Positions 14,858 to 21,829 of a stretch of DNA of 21,829 nt are shown piece after piece (positions within the stretch are counted from its first letter, which is position 1; every line of letters starts with the position of its first letter). The position numbers were made by a program, and so were the translations under genes. Under the pieces are notes generated by a model. It saw only the letters and a list, made by a program, of their open reading frames with translations, did no database searches and was not told the DNA's origin. The stretch comes from an uncultured Dialister sp. GTDB lineage: Bacteria > Bacillota > Negativicutes > Veillonellales > Dialisteraceae. Location of the stretch: positions 1 to 21,829 of the forward strand of contig UQYL01000024.1 of assembly GCA_900545365.1 (NCBI GenBank). The letters run 5' to 3'.

Positions 14858-16925
14858 CAAACGCCACCCCTTTCTCCTCAAATATCCGATACACTTCTTC
14901 CCGATTGTCCGCATTCTCCGCGATGAAAGCGACCCGCTTCAGCTCGTTTTTAAGCAGCGGCTTATCTTCCGGTCCCAGAACAATCCAGTCAAAAATCTCC
15001 GACATGGCCTTCTCCTGACCCGGCCGGATGACCCGACCGATGCGCTGTATGTATTCCCGCGGATTCGTACTGTTGGCGAGCAGCATCGCCACCCGGGCCG
15101 ATGTGATATCAATGCCTTCATCAAGGCATTTGATGCCCAGAATCACCTGCAACGTATGATGAGAAAAGTCCTCAATGATCTGCTGCCGATCCGTGAGTCC
15201 CGCATCATTCATTTTTTTTGCTGAGATTTCTTCCGTGATCTTCGCCCGGGTCACCCCTTTCGCCGCAAGGAGCTTCATACAGCCTTCCATCTGCTTATCC
15301 GACACAAACAGGATCATATCACGAATGGTCTCCGGCCGAAGCTTATCGAGGAGCCGTCCCAATGCAGGCAGTTTCTCCGCCGCATTCTTGACGATATTCG
15401 CACGATTTCTGTACTGTTTCTCCAGTGCTTCCTGTTCCGTATCATAAGGAAGATGCTTTTCTTTTCTGTGCTGAATTTCCTGATTCAGCCCGGCGATGAT
15501 TTTTTGAATGCGCTTGTATTTCCGATATTCCTCTTCGCTGAGATCGACAAACTGCGGATGGTATACATACGGATTGAGAAACGGCCGACCCGTTACGGGA
15601 TTGATCGTCCGAAGCGCATCCGCAATGGTGAATGTAAAAGATTTCTCCCCAAAATAATCACGGATGAGCCGGCTGCCCTCTTCGTCAAAAAGCCGCTCCG
15701 GCGTAGCGGACAGTCCCACGCGATATTCGTATTCGGGAAGCAGCGCGCGCCGCTGTTTATCCGCGCCGATAGCGTGCACTTCATCGCAGATGAACAGGAT
15801 CTTCGTCCGGCCTTTATATTGATGAATCAGGTAAATAAACGCGTCGGAAGAAGCGGTCTCGTGAGTAGTAAAAAGGATTGCCTGCCGTACCGTGCGCCCC
15901 ATGGCAAGCAGCAACATTTTCAAATCCCGCCGCCAATGAGGATTGCTCCCATCGATAATTGGCTCCTCGTCAAGCCGGATATGCAGCTTTTTCAGATCAC
16001 CCTGCCACTGCCGGGAGAGCGTATTCTGCGGCGTGGCGACGATGGTCAGAAGCTGCGGTTCTTTCTTAAGCGTTTCCACCATGCAGCCGATGGCCGTCCT
16101 TGTCTTCCCCGTCCCCGTAGCCATCTCCATGAGAAGCGCACCGCGGTTATTCTTCCACTGCCGCACCGCCTCTTCTTGATGAGGAAAAAGGCTCAGTGTA
16201 TTGGGCTTATCCTGTCCCGTGCGCGTCCCATACCGCCGCATGATGGAAAGTTCCATCACGTCATCCGGCCGCACGCGGAGGAGCTTTTCCCGAATCGCGT
16301 CGGGGATATCATAGGCTTCCGCTATGGCGGGGCGCTTATTTTTCCAAAATTCCATGAACTTCCGCAGGTCGTCTTTTACGTATTCCAACTGCCCCGGTTC
16401 CCACGACCGAAATACCTTGAATTCTTCAATATTCTCCGTCCATCCCTGAGCCGTCTCATTGACGGATCCCGAAAAGGAAATCTGATCGCCCCTATTATCG
16501 GTGATAATGCCCACTTTCTGATGAAAAAGGCTTTCCTGCGAGCGGCGGCCCACGACGATTTTGATTTTCAGCCGATCCTGTGCCAGAAGCCACGCCAACG
16601 CGCGAACGGAGTCATTAGCATTTCCCAGAAAATCCGAATCGCGAAAAAGCGCGTTATCCTCCCGAAGTCCGCCATAAGTTTGAATCGCATCATAATCGCT
16701 CCGCGACAGGGTCGGTGAAATCAGCAGGTACATCCGTCCGCCATTATGAATAAGCCCTTCAATGCCTCTGGCTGCGACAGTCAGCGCCGCCGAGCTGAAA
16801 TAACCGGCGATGCGATAATACGCCGTCGCCTGCTCCAGCACCGGTACATAAAACGTGTCCAGCAAATGGGTTCTGCTCTCCTCCGTCTCATAGCTGGACC
16901 GCAATGTCAGATCCCGCAATCCCAT
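14832..16925 (-). CDS. PLD-nuclease / SF2 helicase fusion
   Basis: Protein of 697 aa. The N-terminal phospholipase D-like domain (about 1-190) has one active-site half, FHQKVGIITDNRGDQISFSG followed by SVNET, near residue 132. This arrangement is known at the front of DEAD/DEAH helicases. The SF2 helicase core follows: Walker A MATGTGKT near 270, the DEVH box (FICDEVHAIG) near 380, motif III LSATPER, and a helicase C domain with ILGIKCLDEGID and QRIGRVIRPG near 627. All core motifs look intact. It likely unwinds or translocates on DNA and may cleave it; with one HxK half it would need to dimerise. It starts 36 nt after the radical SAM gene and overlaps the 60-aa gene. Distinct from HsdR, Hachiman HamB and DISARM helicases in layout. 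Confidence 0.92.
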   Translation of the reverse strand: MGLRDLTLRSSYETEESRTHLLDTFYVPVLEQATAYYRIAGYFSSAALTVAARGIEGLIHNGGRMYLLISPTLSRSDYDAIQTYGGLREDNALFRDSDFLGNANDSVRALAWLLAQDRLKIKIVVGRRSQESLFHQKVGIITDNRGDQISFSGSVNETAQGWTENIEEFKVFRSWEPGQLEYVKDDLRKFMEFWKNKRPAIAEAYDIPDAIREKLLRVRPDDVMELSIMRRYGTRTGQDKPNTLSLFPHQEEAVRQWKNNRGALLMEMATGTGKTRTAIGCMVETLKKEPQLLTIVATPQNTLSRQWQGDLKKLHIRLDEEPIIDGSNPHWRRDLKMLLLAMGRTVRQAILFTTHETASSDAFIYLIHQYKGRTKILFICDEVHAIGADKQRRALLPEYEYRVGLSATPERLFDEEGSRLIRDYFGEKSFTFTIADALRTINPVTGRPFLNPYVYHPQFVDLSEEEYRKYKRIQKIIAGLNQEIQHRKEKHLPYDTEQEALEKQYRNRANIVKNAAEKLPALGRLLDKLRPETIRDMILFVSDKQMEGCMKLLAAKGVTRAKITEEISAKKMNDAGLTDRQQIIEDFSHHTLQVILGIKCLDEGIDITSARVAMLLANSTNPREYIQRIGRVIRPGQEKAMSEIFDWIVLGPEDKPLLKNELKRVAFIAENADNREEVYRIFEEKGVAFDEYQQADQ

Positions 16926-16961
16926 TTTCTTTCCGCCTCTCTTTCCCCATGTCTTCCCCTG

Positions 16962-18239
16962 TCAGCTGCGGGAAGAAAACTGATCGTACTTGAGGTCAAA
17001 GTACCTCTTTGCCGCCTCTGGCTGACGGCGCTCAAAATCCAGCATCGCCTGCATGGGCGCGCAGATGCGCTTTGTTTTTTTCAGCGCCTGATTGGCTTCG
17101 CAGAACTGGCGGAAACTCATCTTCTTGAAAATTTTCGGCTGATTACACCACCGCGCCATGGCTACATACATGGATCGCAGCGGTGACGCTTTCCACGGCG
17201 TTTCATTTTTATTCTGATAACGCATGAGATATGGCAAACACTGGTACCGCATGAGCAGTTCGATTCGACGGAAAGCATTGAGAATATCCTCATCGTCGGT
17301 CGAGCGGAATCCCACCAGCACATAAAATTTGATGCTCTTTTTCTTCTTGTACCGTGCGATGATTTCAAGCTTGGAATGAATCAGATCGTAATCTTCAATA
17401 TTATCAAAGGCAAACGTGTAGTCTCCGTCATAATTCGCAGAGAAAAGAAGCTGTGCCATCTCGTCCGTAAGCAGCCGTTCATCCAGCCCCTGTTTGAATT
17501 TGAACTTCTTTCCCGTGCGGATGAGCTCCGCCAGAAGCGGTCGCCAGTTTCGGTATCCGAAGAAATTGTCGTCCAGGAGACAGATGCGCTGCCTTTCTTC
17601 CTCATAAAATTCTGACAGACTGCTGTGCCGAAATACGCGGTTGTATTTCTGATTGACACAGAATCCGCAGTGACGAAAACAACCCCGCGTCAGGTAGCCC
17701 ACGCTGTACTTCTGGTATTCCCGGAACTGCGTCCTGTACCGGGATAGAATAAACGGCTTTCCCTCCTTTTTCCGGCCCTCCTCCGCCTGCCGGATCTTTT
17801 CTTCAATCCAGGCATCGTACAGATGGTAATCGGGCAGGCAGTGTTCAATGACATGGGGCAGATTTGGCGCCCGGTCGAAGAAAAATCCCGTACCGCCCAC
17901 GTTCACCGGAATCTTTCCTTCATACCAGCAGCCCACGGTCTTTTCCAGCCACTCCTCCACAGGCAGTTCGCCCGCATCCGGCTTGCCCACGCGAATCAGC
18001 AGTCCCTTCGGCTGACTGACTTGACGCAGCCATTCCGGTACCGGCGTATCGGTAAACACTTTGGCCACAAAGATGCGATCAAACACCTCAAGGCCGTCAT
18101 AATCCGTTTTGAGCACCACACTTTCCGGCGGCAGATTTTTTATTCCCTTGTAATATCCGGCAATTTTTTCGCAGACCAGATTCGGAAACCGATGTTTTTT
18201 CCGGCCAATCAAATCGGCGTCGATGATAGCGATTTTCAT
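16962..18239 (-). CDS. Radical SAM protein of unknown substrate
   Basis: Radical SAM enzyme of 425 aa. The cluster motif is RGCFRHCGFC with C187, C191 and C194 (CxxxCxxC), binding a 4Fe-4S cluster and S-adenosylmethionine. The ~180-residue N-terminal region (MKIAIIDADLIGRKKHRFPN onward) looks like the Rossmann/B12-binding-like domain common before radical SAM barrels, with no clear cobalamin motif. Barrel segments include LLDDNFFGYRNW, FKQGLDERLLT and FAFDNIEDYD. It is not viperin-like: it has a large N-terminal domain and lacks the short viperin C-terminus. It may modify DNA, a nucleotide or a protein. It begins 12 nt after the first operon gene. In this DNA-enzyme operon a nucleic-acid substrate is plausible but unproven. 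Confidence 0.9.
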   Translation of the reverse strand: MKIAIIDADLIGRKKHRFPNLVCEKIAGYYKGIKNLPPESVVLKTDYDGLEVFDRIFVAKVFTDTPVPEWLRQVSQPKGLLIRVGKPDAGELPVEEWLEKTVGCWYEGKIPVNVGGTGFFFDRAPNLPHVIEHCLPDYHLYDAWIEEKIRQAEEGRKKEGKPFILSRYRTQFREYQKYSVGYLTRGCFRHCGFCVNQKYNRVFRHSSLSEFYEEERQRICLLDDNFFGYRNWRPLLAELIRTGKKFKFKQGLDERLLTDEMAQLLFSANYDGDYTFAFDNIEDYDLIHSKLEIIARYKKKKSIKFYVLVGFRSTDDEDILNAFRRIELLMRYQCLPYLMRYQNKNETPWKASPLRSMYVAMARWCNQPKIFKKMSFRQFCEANQALKKTKRICAPMQAMLDFERRQPEAAKRYFDLKYDQFSSRS

Positions 18240-18251
18240 AAAACACCTGTG

Positions 18252-21200
18252 TCAAAAAAGAATTTTTTCTTTGTACTGCAAGTTCTCATTCACAAATTCT
18301 TTGATTTTATCCGGCTTGGCCTGAAGGCCAAATTGCATCTGAATGAGAGTCTGCAGCTCCCGGATGGAGAGCGCTTCCTGAGCCTTATCGGCCACATGAG
18401 CAAATAAATCGCTCACCGAAAGTGGCTTTCCCGGCGCACCATTATAAAAGAGTTCACCGCCCCCGCAAACGAGGCTTGCAAAATCGTCTTTTGCTGTCGA
18501 TAAGACAGAATTATAAAAGAAATCAGAAAGCCCGGCGTCCACCCATGGCAGGGTAAAGCCATGCCTCCGCAGGGAATATACGGTAAAGAGCGCACCTTCC
18601 GGCACAAACGCCCTGACGTTCTGGCAAAAAGCACGGACGCCTTCCGCCGTGATGCCCCGTTTCGCCAGTTCTTTCCCACTGTAGAAAATATCCGGCTCGA
18701 CCTCCAGCACACGGCAATCGGCTGCGAGTTTTTCCACAGCAGCCCCGAAAGGCGAATAATTTCGGTAATAATGCTTATCCCGCAAATCGACGATATCCGT
18801 CGATGTCAAAACATGCGTGAACAAATCGGCCGCCGAATCATAAGTCTCCCGCACCACATAATTGCCATGTGATTCAAATCCCAGCTGATGCAGCATATAC
18901 GCATTGATATCCCAAGGCTTTCCATCCCACGCGACTTCCAGATAAATTTCGATAATCTCCTTCTTTGTGTAAAAATCCTCCGTAAGACGCGTTTTCATGT
19001 CCGCCAGAATCTCTGCCGGGAGAGATTTCCAGTGAATCCGATATTCTCCGCCATAACAGTACTGGTCAAAATCCTGAAGCGGTGCATTGCCCTGAAACGT
19101 CTGTATTTTTACACCATATTCTTTCGCATACAGTGAAATGAAGTCTGCTTTTTTGACGGGTTCGTGCTCCAGAATGAACTGGTAAATCTGGTCATACCGG
19201 TTTGGCTTCCCTATCCGTATGGTAGGCATCTTTGCAAAGGTCACCTGATGGTGCTCATCCAGCCCCGCGTTGCGGTCGTCCCGCTGCCAGATTTTCCGCA
19301 ACAGATTGTGTAGTTCATATTCATCATGAATATCGTAGTCGCGCATCACATCGGGCAGGTCTCGGAAAAATTTCAGAGCAGAGTACTCCACGTCCTGCAA
19401 ACGCTCCAGCTGCAGTGCCTCCAGCAGCGCGCTGTAATCGTGACTCGGAATATCGTAATATCGGAGACTCTTTCTCCGATTCCACAGGGTATAATCAGCG
19501 GAAGCCAAGTGATCAAAATACCTCAGGTCAACGCGAAATGAATCGTCATCCGCCAGCCCCAATTTTTCAAGTAGTTCCTCATATCGTGCTTTCAAATCCA
19601 CGCAGCGTGTTCGCTCCTGCGCATACTTCTCGACAATGTATCGAAGAAGCGCCGGTCTGTTTTTCCGTACTTTCTTTCCATTGACAATAAAATCCCCGTC
19701 AATCTCCTCTGCCCTTACCTGTGCCCGCCGCCGGGCGTCCGCGTCCAGCTCTCCATCCACCGCAATGCGCCGCAAAGTTTCCGCCCGCATGGAAGGTTCC
19801 CTTTCGTCCGGCTCTGGAATATTTTCTATCATCTCCAGATAGCGCGTCGTCCGGTCCGGCAGATTCAATACGTACTGCACGTCGGAAGACTCCAGTGCCG
19901 GATACTTCTCCCAGAAATACAGATACCGCATTTCTTCCACTTTCAGTTTTGGCGACAGCCACCGTTTCTGTATCTGCCGCACCCGTTCCCGCGTAATGCC
20001 GGTCGCCTGTGCCGTCGCTTCCAGAGTCATTCCATCCAATCGCAGGGAGATGATTTTCCGATTCCGCTCGTGAGGAATGCGCTGCACATGTTCTTCCAAA
20101 GTCGGATACACCAGATACGCCATGTGTCCATATAACCGAATCTGCTGCGCCCTTGCCATGCCTCTCAGCAGCTCTTGTACCCGGTCCACATCGTGAAATA
20201 GTTCGGGCAGCAGCGCCACCAGCTCCTCCAGGCTCGCTCCTTTCCCACGGGTCGTATCCAGAAAGCGGCCCATTTTCTGACAAAAGAGCGCGCGAACTAT
20301 AGTCCACTCCCAAAGCAGTCCCAGCGCTGCGGCTTCCCCCTGCGACTTGTCAAATTGCCGCTCTTCTAAATATTTCCGGATATTTCTTGAGGGAAGATCC
20401 AGCATTCTTCCAATCTCCACGGACCACGCCCGCCAATCCACGGCGGGTATCTTATTTACCTCACGAGAGAGCGCGTTGCTCTGCACGTTCACTTCTGCCA
20501 ATGGCGGACGAGGCTGTTGCATCGCCTTTTTTATTTTTTCAATTTCCGGCAAAAGGAAATCCAGACTCTTTTTCCCAAGATTGCGTATGTTAAGCCACTG
20601 ATCCTTCGGGTAATCCAGCATGTCCTTTACCGTATTTATGTGGCTTCGCTTCAAGCAATTAAAAACTCTGTTTGGAAAATTTAAGTTCTCAATAGGCGTG
20701 CCACAGGAAATCCACTGGTACTTTCTGTATTCTTCCGAAGTACCCTCCTCTGCGCATATGGTGTTGGAAATTGAATCGGCTTTTCCCTCATGCACTTCAC
20801 TGCTGTTACTTGTTTCATCTGATATCCCCGTGATTGTTTTCTCTTCAGCAGGTTTGGCATCCGCCTTCTGCACATTTGCCGTCGAAATCGGTTCCTCTTC
20901 GGCAGAATGAATCGCGCCATCGCTTTGCGCCGTCTTCTCTGCGTTGTTGCCGCCGCCATGGAAAGGCCCGGACGTCTCCATAACGTCATGCCCAACAAAT
21001 TGATATAAATCATACGAGGACACCGAAGATTCATCGGTCTGCTTCGGCAGGGAAGTCTCCTCCGCAGATGCTGGGATCGTCGCAGCCAATACAGCCGCCT
21101 TCTCCTCCCCGGCTTTCTTCGCAGGTGCCTCCTCCGTATCATCTCCGCAGATCTGCCATTCCGCATCCTGACTTCCATACTGCAGATATCGATCATACAA

Positions 21201-21515
21201 ACAGCGCCTGGTGCGATACATCTCAACAATGTCCTGAACGCGTACGTCGGCGGCGCCCATGAGCCCCCGCTTTCCCTGCGTCATGGCATACTCCAGTTTT
21301 CCAAACTGCGTCTCCAGATTGAAGCGGGAAACCATAATGCATTTGGAAGAGAGTTCCCTTTTCTGCATGTATCGGTTCAACGCCTTCTCCAGCCGATCCA
21401 AAATCGCCTTCCGGCTGCCCCGTCCCTGTTCGACAGCCAGGTACGCATCCAGCAGCAACGCCATTGTATATGAATTCCACACAGAGCCCGTTTGCACGGT
21501 CTTTCGCATTCTCAT
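18252..21515 (-). CDS. Large protein with RNAP alpha-CTD-like and sigma region-4-like domains
   Basis: First gene of the island operon, 1087 aa. Residues 1-110 form a helical domain (MALLLDAYLAV, then SRFNLETQFGKLEYAMTQGK). About 115-265 is a Glu/Ala/Ser-rich, probably disordered linker. About 270-332 resembles the RNA polymerase alpha C-terminal domain (IENLNFPNRVFNCLKRSHIN, then IRNLGKKSLDFLLPEIE). About 476-517 resembles sigma-70 region 4 (ISLRLDGMTLEATAQATGIT followed by RERVRQIQ). The remaining ~570 residues are mixed helical segments I do not recognise. It probably binds DNA and may regulate the operon or recognise invading DNA or polymerase. AAGGA lies three bases before ATG 21515 and nine before an alternative ATG at 21509, so the start could be either. 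Confidence 0.88.
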   Translation of the reverse strand: MRMRKTVQTGSVWNSYTMALLLDAYLAVEQGRGSRKAILDRLEKALNRYMQKRELSSKCIMVSRFNLETQFGKLEYAMTQGKRGLMGAADVRVQDIVEMYRTRRCLYDRYLQYGSQDAEWQICGDDTEEAPAKKAGEEKAAVLAATIPASAEETSLPKQTDESSVSSYDLYQFVGHDVMETSGPFHGGGNNAEKTAQSDGAIHSAEEEPISTANVQKADAKPAEEKTITGISDETSNSSEVHEGKADSISNTICAEEGTSEEYRKYQWISCGTPIENLNFPNRVFNCLKRSHINTVKDMLDYPKDQWLNIRNLGKKSLDFLLPEIEKIKKAMQQPRPPLAEVNVQSNALSREVNKIPAVDWRAWSVEIGRMLDLPSRNIRKYLEERQFDKSQGEAAALGLLWEWTIVRALFCQKMGRFLDTTRGKGASLEELVALLPELFHDVDRVQELLRGMARAQQIRLYGHMAYLVYPTLEEHVQRIPHERNRKIISLRLDGMTLEATAQATGITRERVRQIQKRWLSPKLKVEEMRYLYFWEKYPALESSDVQYVLNLPDRTTRYLEMIENIPEPDEREPSMRAETLRRIAVDGELDADARRRAQVRAEEIDGDFIVNGKKVRKNRPALLRYIVEKYAQERTRCVDLKARYEELLEKLGLADDDSFRVDLRYFDHLASADYTLWNRRKSLRYYDIPSHDYSALLEALQLERLQDVEYSALKFFRDLPDVMRDYDIHDEYELHNLLRKIWQRDDRNAGLDEHHQVTFAKMPTIRIGKPNRYDQIYQFILEHEPVKKADFISLYAKEYGVKIQTFQGNAPLQDFDQYCYGGEYRIHWKSLPAEILADMKTRLTEDFYTKKEIIEIYLEVAWDGKPWDINAYMLHQLGFESHGNYVVRETYDSAADLFTHVLTSTDIVDLRDKHYYRNYSPFGAAVEKLAADCRVLEVEPDIFYSGKELAKRGITAEGVRAFCQNVRAFVPEGALFTVYSLRRHGFTLPWVDAGLSDFFYNSVLSTAKDDFASLVCGGGELFYNGAPGKPLSVSDLFAHVADKAQEALSIRELQTLIQMQFGLQAKPDKIKEFVNENLQYKEKILF

Positions 21516-21539
21516 CAGTCCTTAATTCTTATTTTCCTT

Positions 21540-21557
21540 GTATAAAAGGCTCTATAC
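21540..21557. promoter_or_regulatory. Inverted repeat in the operon leader (operator candidate)
   Basis: GTATA and TATAC half-sites separated by 8 bp, just downstream of the predicted island promoter and 25 bp before the first ATG. Could be an operator or a weak RNA hairpin. Confidence 0.3.
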
Positions 21558-21559
21558 AA

Positions 21560-21588
21560 AAGTTACCACTCCCCCCCCCTAAAGTCAA
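21560..21588 (-). promoter_or_regulatory. Predicted island promoter with G9 tract in its spacer
   Basis: On the minus strand TTGACT (21588..21583), a 17-nt spacer, then TAACTT (21565..21560). The -35 is 5/6 and the -10 only 3/6. The spacer contains nine consecutive G (C at 21571..21579 on the plus strand). A TATAGA lies further downstream but at an unsuitable distance. This is the only upstream region of the six-gene operon. Confidence 0.5.
21571..21579. repeat. Homopolymer tract C9/G9
   Basis: Nine consecutive C on the plus strand. Tracts of this length are prone to slipped-strand length change, and this one sits between the likely -35 and -10 of the island operon. Confidence 0.9.
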
Positions 21589-21630
21589 GAAGCGTCTTAT
21601 TTTTATTGATTTTCCTTTGCTCCCGCGAAG

Positions 21631-21829
21631 GCCGCGGTGGGCCTCTCCGACGCGCTCCCCATGCTGGTGTTCTTCTTCTTCCTGCTGGGCTTCGCCGTAG
21701 CGAATATCGTGCCCGTGATGTACACGCTCATCGAAAAGCAGCGGGACATGCCCATCCATGCCGCCGTGACGGCAGTCACCGCCATGGGCTACGCCGGCGT
21801 CCTCCTCGGGCCGTCCATTCTCGGCTTCA
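21631..21829 (+). pseudogene. 5'-truncated copy of the MFS transporter gene (right direct repeat)
   Basis: Corresponds to MFS codons 290 onward and stays in that reading frame to the window edge. It differs from 11906..12104 at four bases: three silent and one changing Gln to Arg (EKQQDMP to EKQRDMP). No start codon or ribosome site precedes it: the join is directly to unrelated AT-rich island sequence. The right end is outside the window. Mostly silent differences suggest it came from a working gene in a related strain and not from decay in place. Confidence 0.92.

Noticed and set aside
16962..18239. Prokaryotic viperin
   Set aside because: CxxxCxxC is shared by most radical SAM enzymes; the large N-terminal domain and barrel motifs differ from viperins.
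12257..21515. Classic Dnd phosphorothioation system
   Set aside because: Only the ATPase is DndD-like; no DndA, DndB, DndC or DndE is seen, and the other genes do not fit.
12206..21630. Integrative element with its own integrase or an insertion sequence
   Set aside because: No recombinase, transposase or terminal inverted repeats found; the tRNA-Leu gene is far away and not duplicated.
21464..21700. 78-codon plus-strand frame running into the right repeat
   Set aside because: It reads the MFS fragment in the wrong frame and starts antisense to the large DNA-binding protein.
1..21829. CRISPR array or rRNA
   Set aside because: No regularly spaced short repeats and no rRNA-like sequence seen.

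Overview
The window looks like a chromosomal segment of an anaerobic Bacillota. I lean towards Negativicutes/Veillonellaceae, with low confidence. The reasons are a GC-rich core, pyruvate carboxylase, a CoA-disulfide reductase with a rhodanese tail, a C_GCAxxG_C_C redox protein, and an exported alkaline phosphatase and thiol-motif protein with classical AxA signal peptides.

Region 1 (1..12250) is ordinary GC-rich core. It holds the first ~899 codons of pyruvate carboxylase (minus strand), tRNA-Leu(UAG) with its own promoter and terminator, and an intergenic transcription unit that encodes no convincing protein (candidate small RNA or attenuated leader). Next is a two-gene redox operon: the C_GCAxxG_C_C protein and CoA-disulfide reductase-rhodanese. 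On the minus strand follow an alkaline phosphatase (with a candidate Pho box), a coupled exported CPFC protein and an FtsX-type ABC transporter. Last is a divergent MerR regulator/MFS exporter pair whose 19-bp promoter spacer contains a perfect operator, the classic MerR arrangement.

Region 2 (about 12251..21630) is a visibly lower-GC island. It is one compact minus-strand operon of six genes. In transcription order they are: a 1087-aa protein with an RNA polymerase alpha-CTD-like domain and a sigma-70 region-4-like helix-turn-helix; a radical SAM protein (C187, C191, C194); a phospholipase D-SF2 helicase fusion; a 60-aa protein; a DndD/Rad50-like ATPase with a CxxC hook; and a 144-aa protein. 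The last four overlap one another. The helicase, nuclease-like domain and SMC-like ATPase suggest an anti-phage or DNA-modification system, but no classic Dnd, BREX, DISARM or viperin gene set is present, so I consider it possibly undescribed. A G9 tract lies in the likely promoter spacer, which suggests phase-variable expression.

Region 3 (21631..21829) is a 5'-truncated copy of the 3' part of the MFS gene found at the left island edge (4 differences in 199 bp). The island therefore sits between direct repeats at least 199 bp long. Recombination between them would remove 9725 bp and leave an intact MFS gene. No integrase or transposase is visible.
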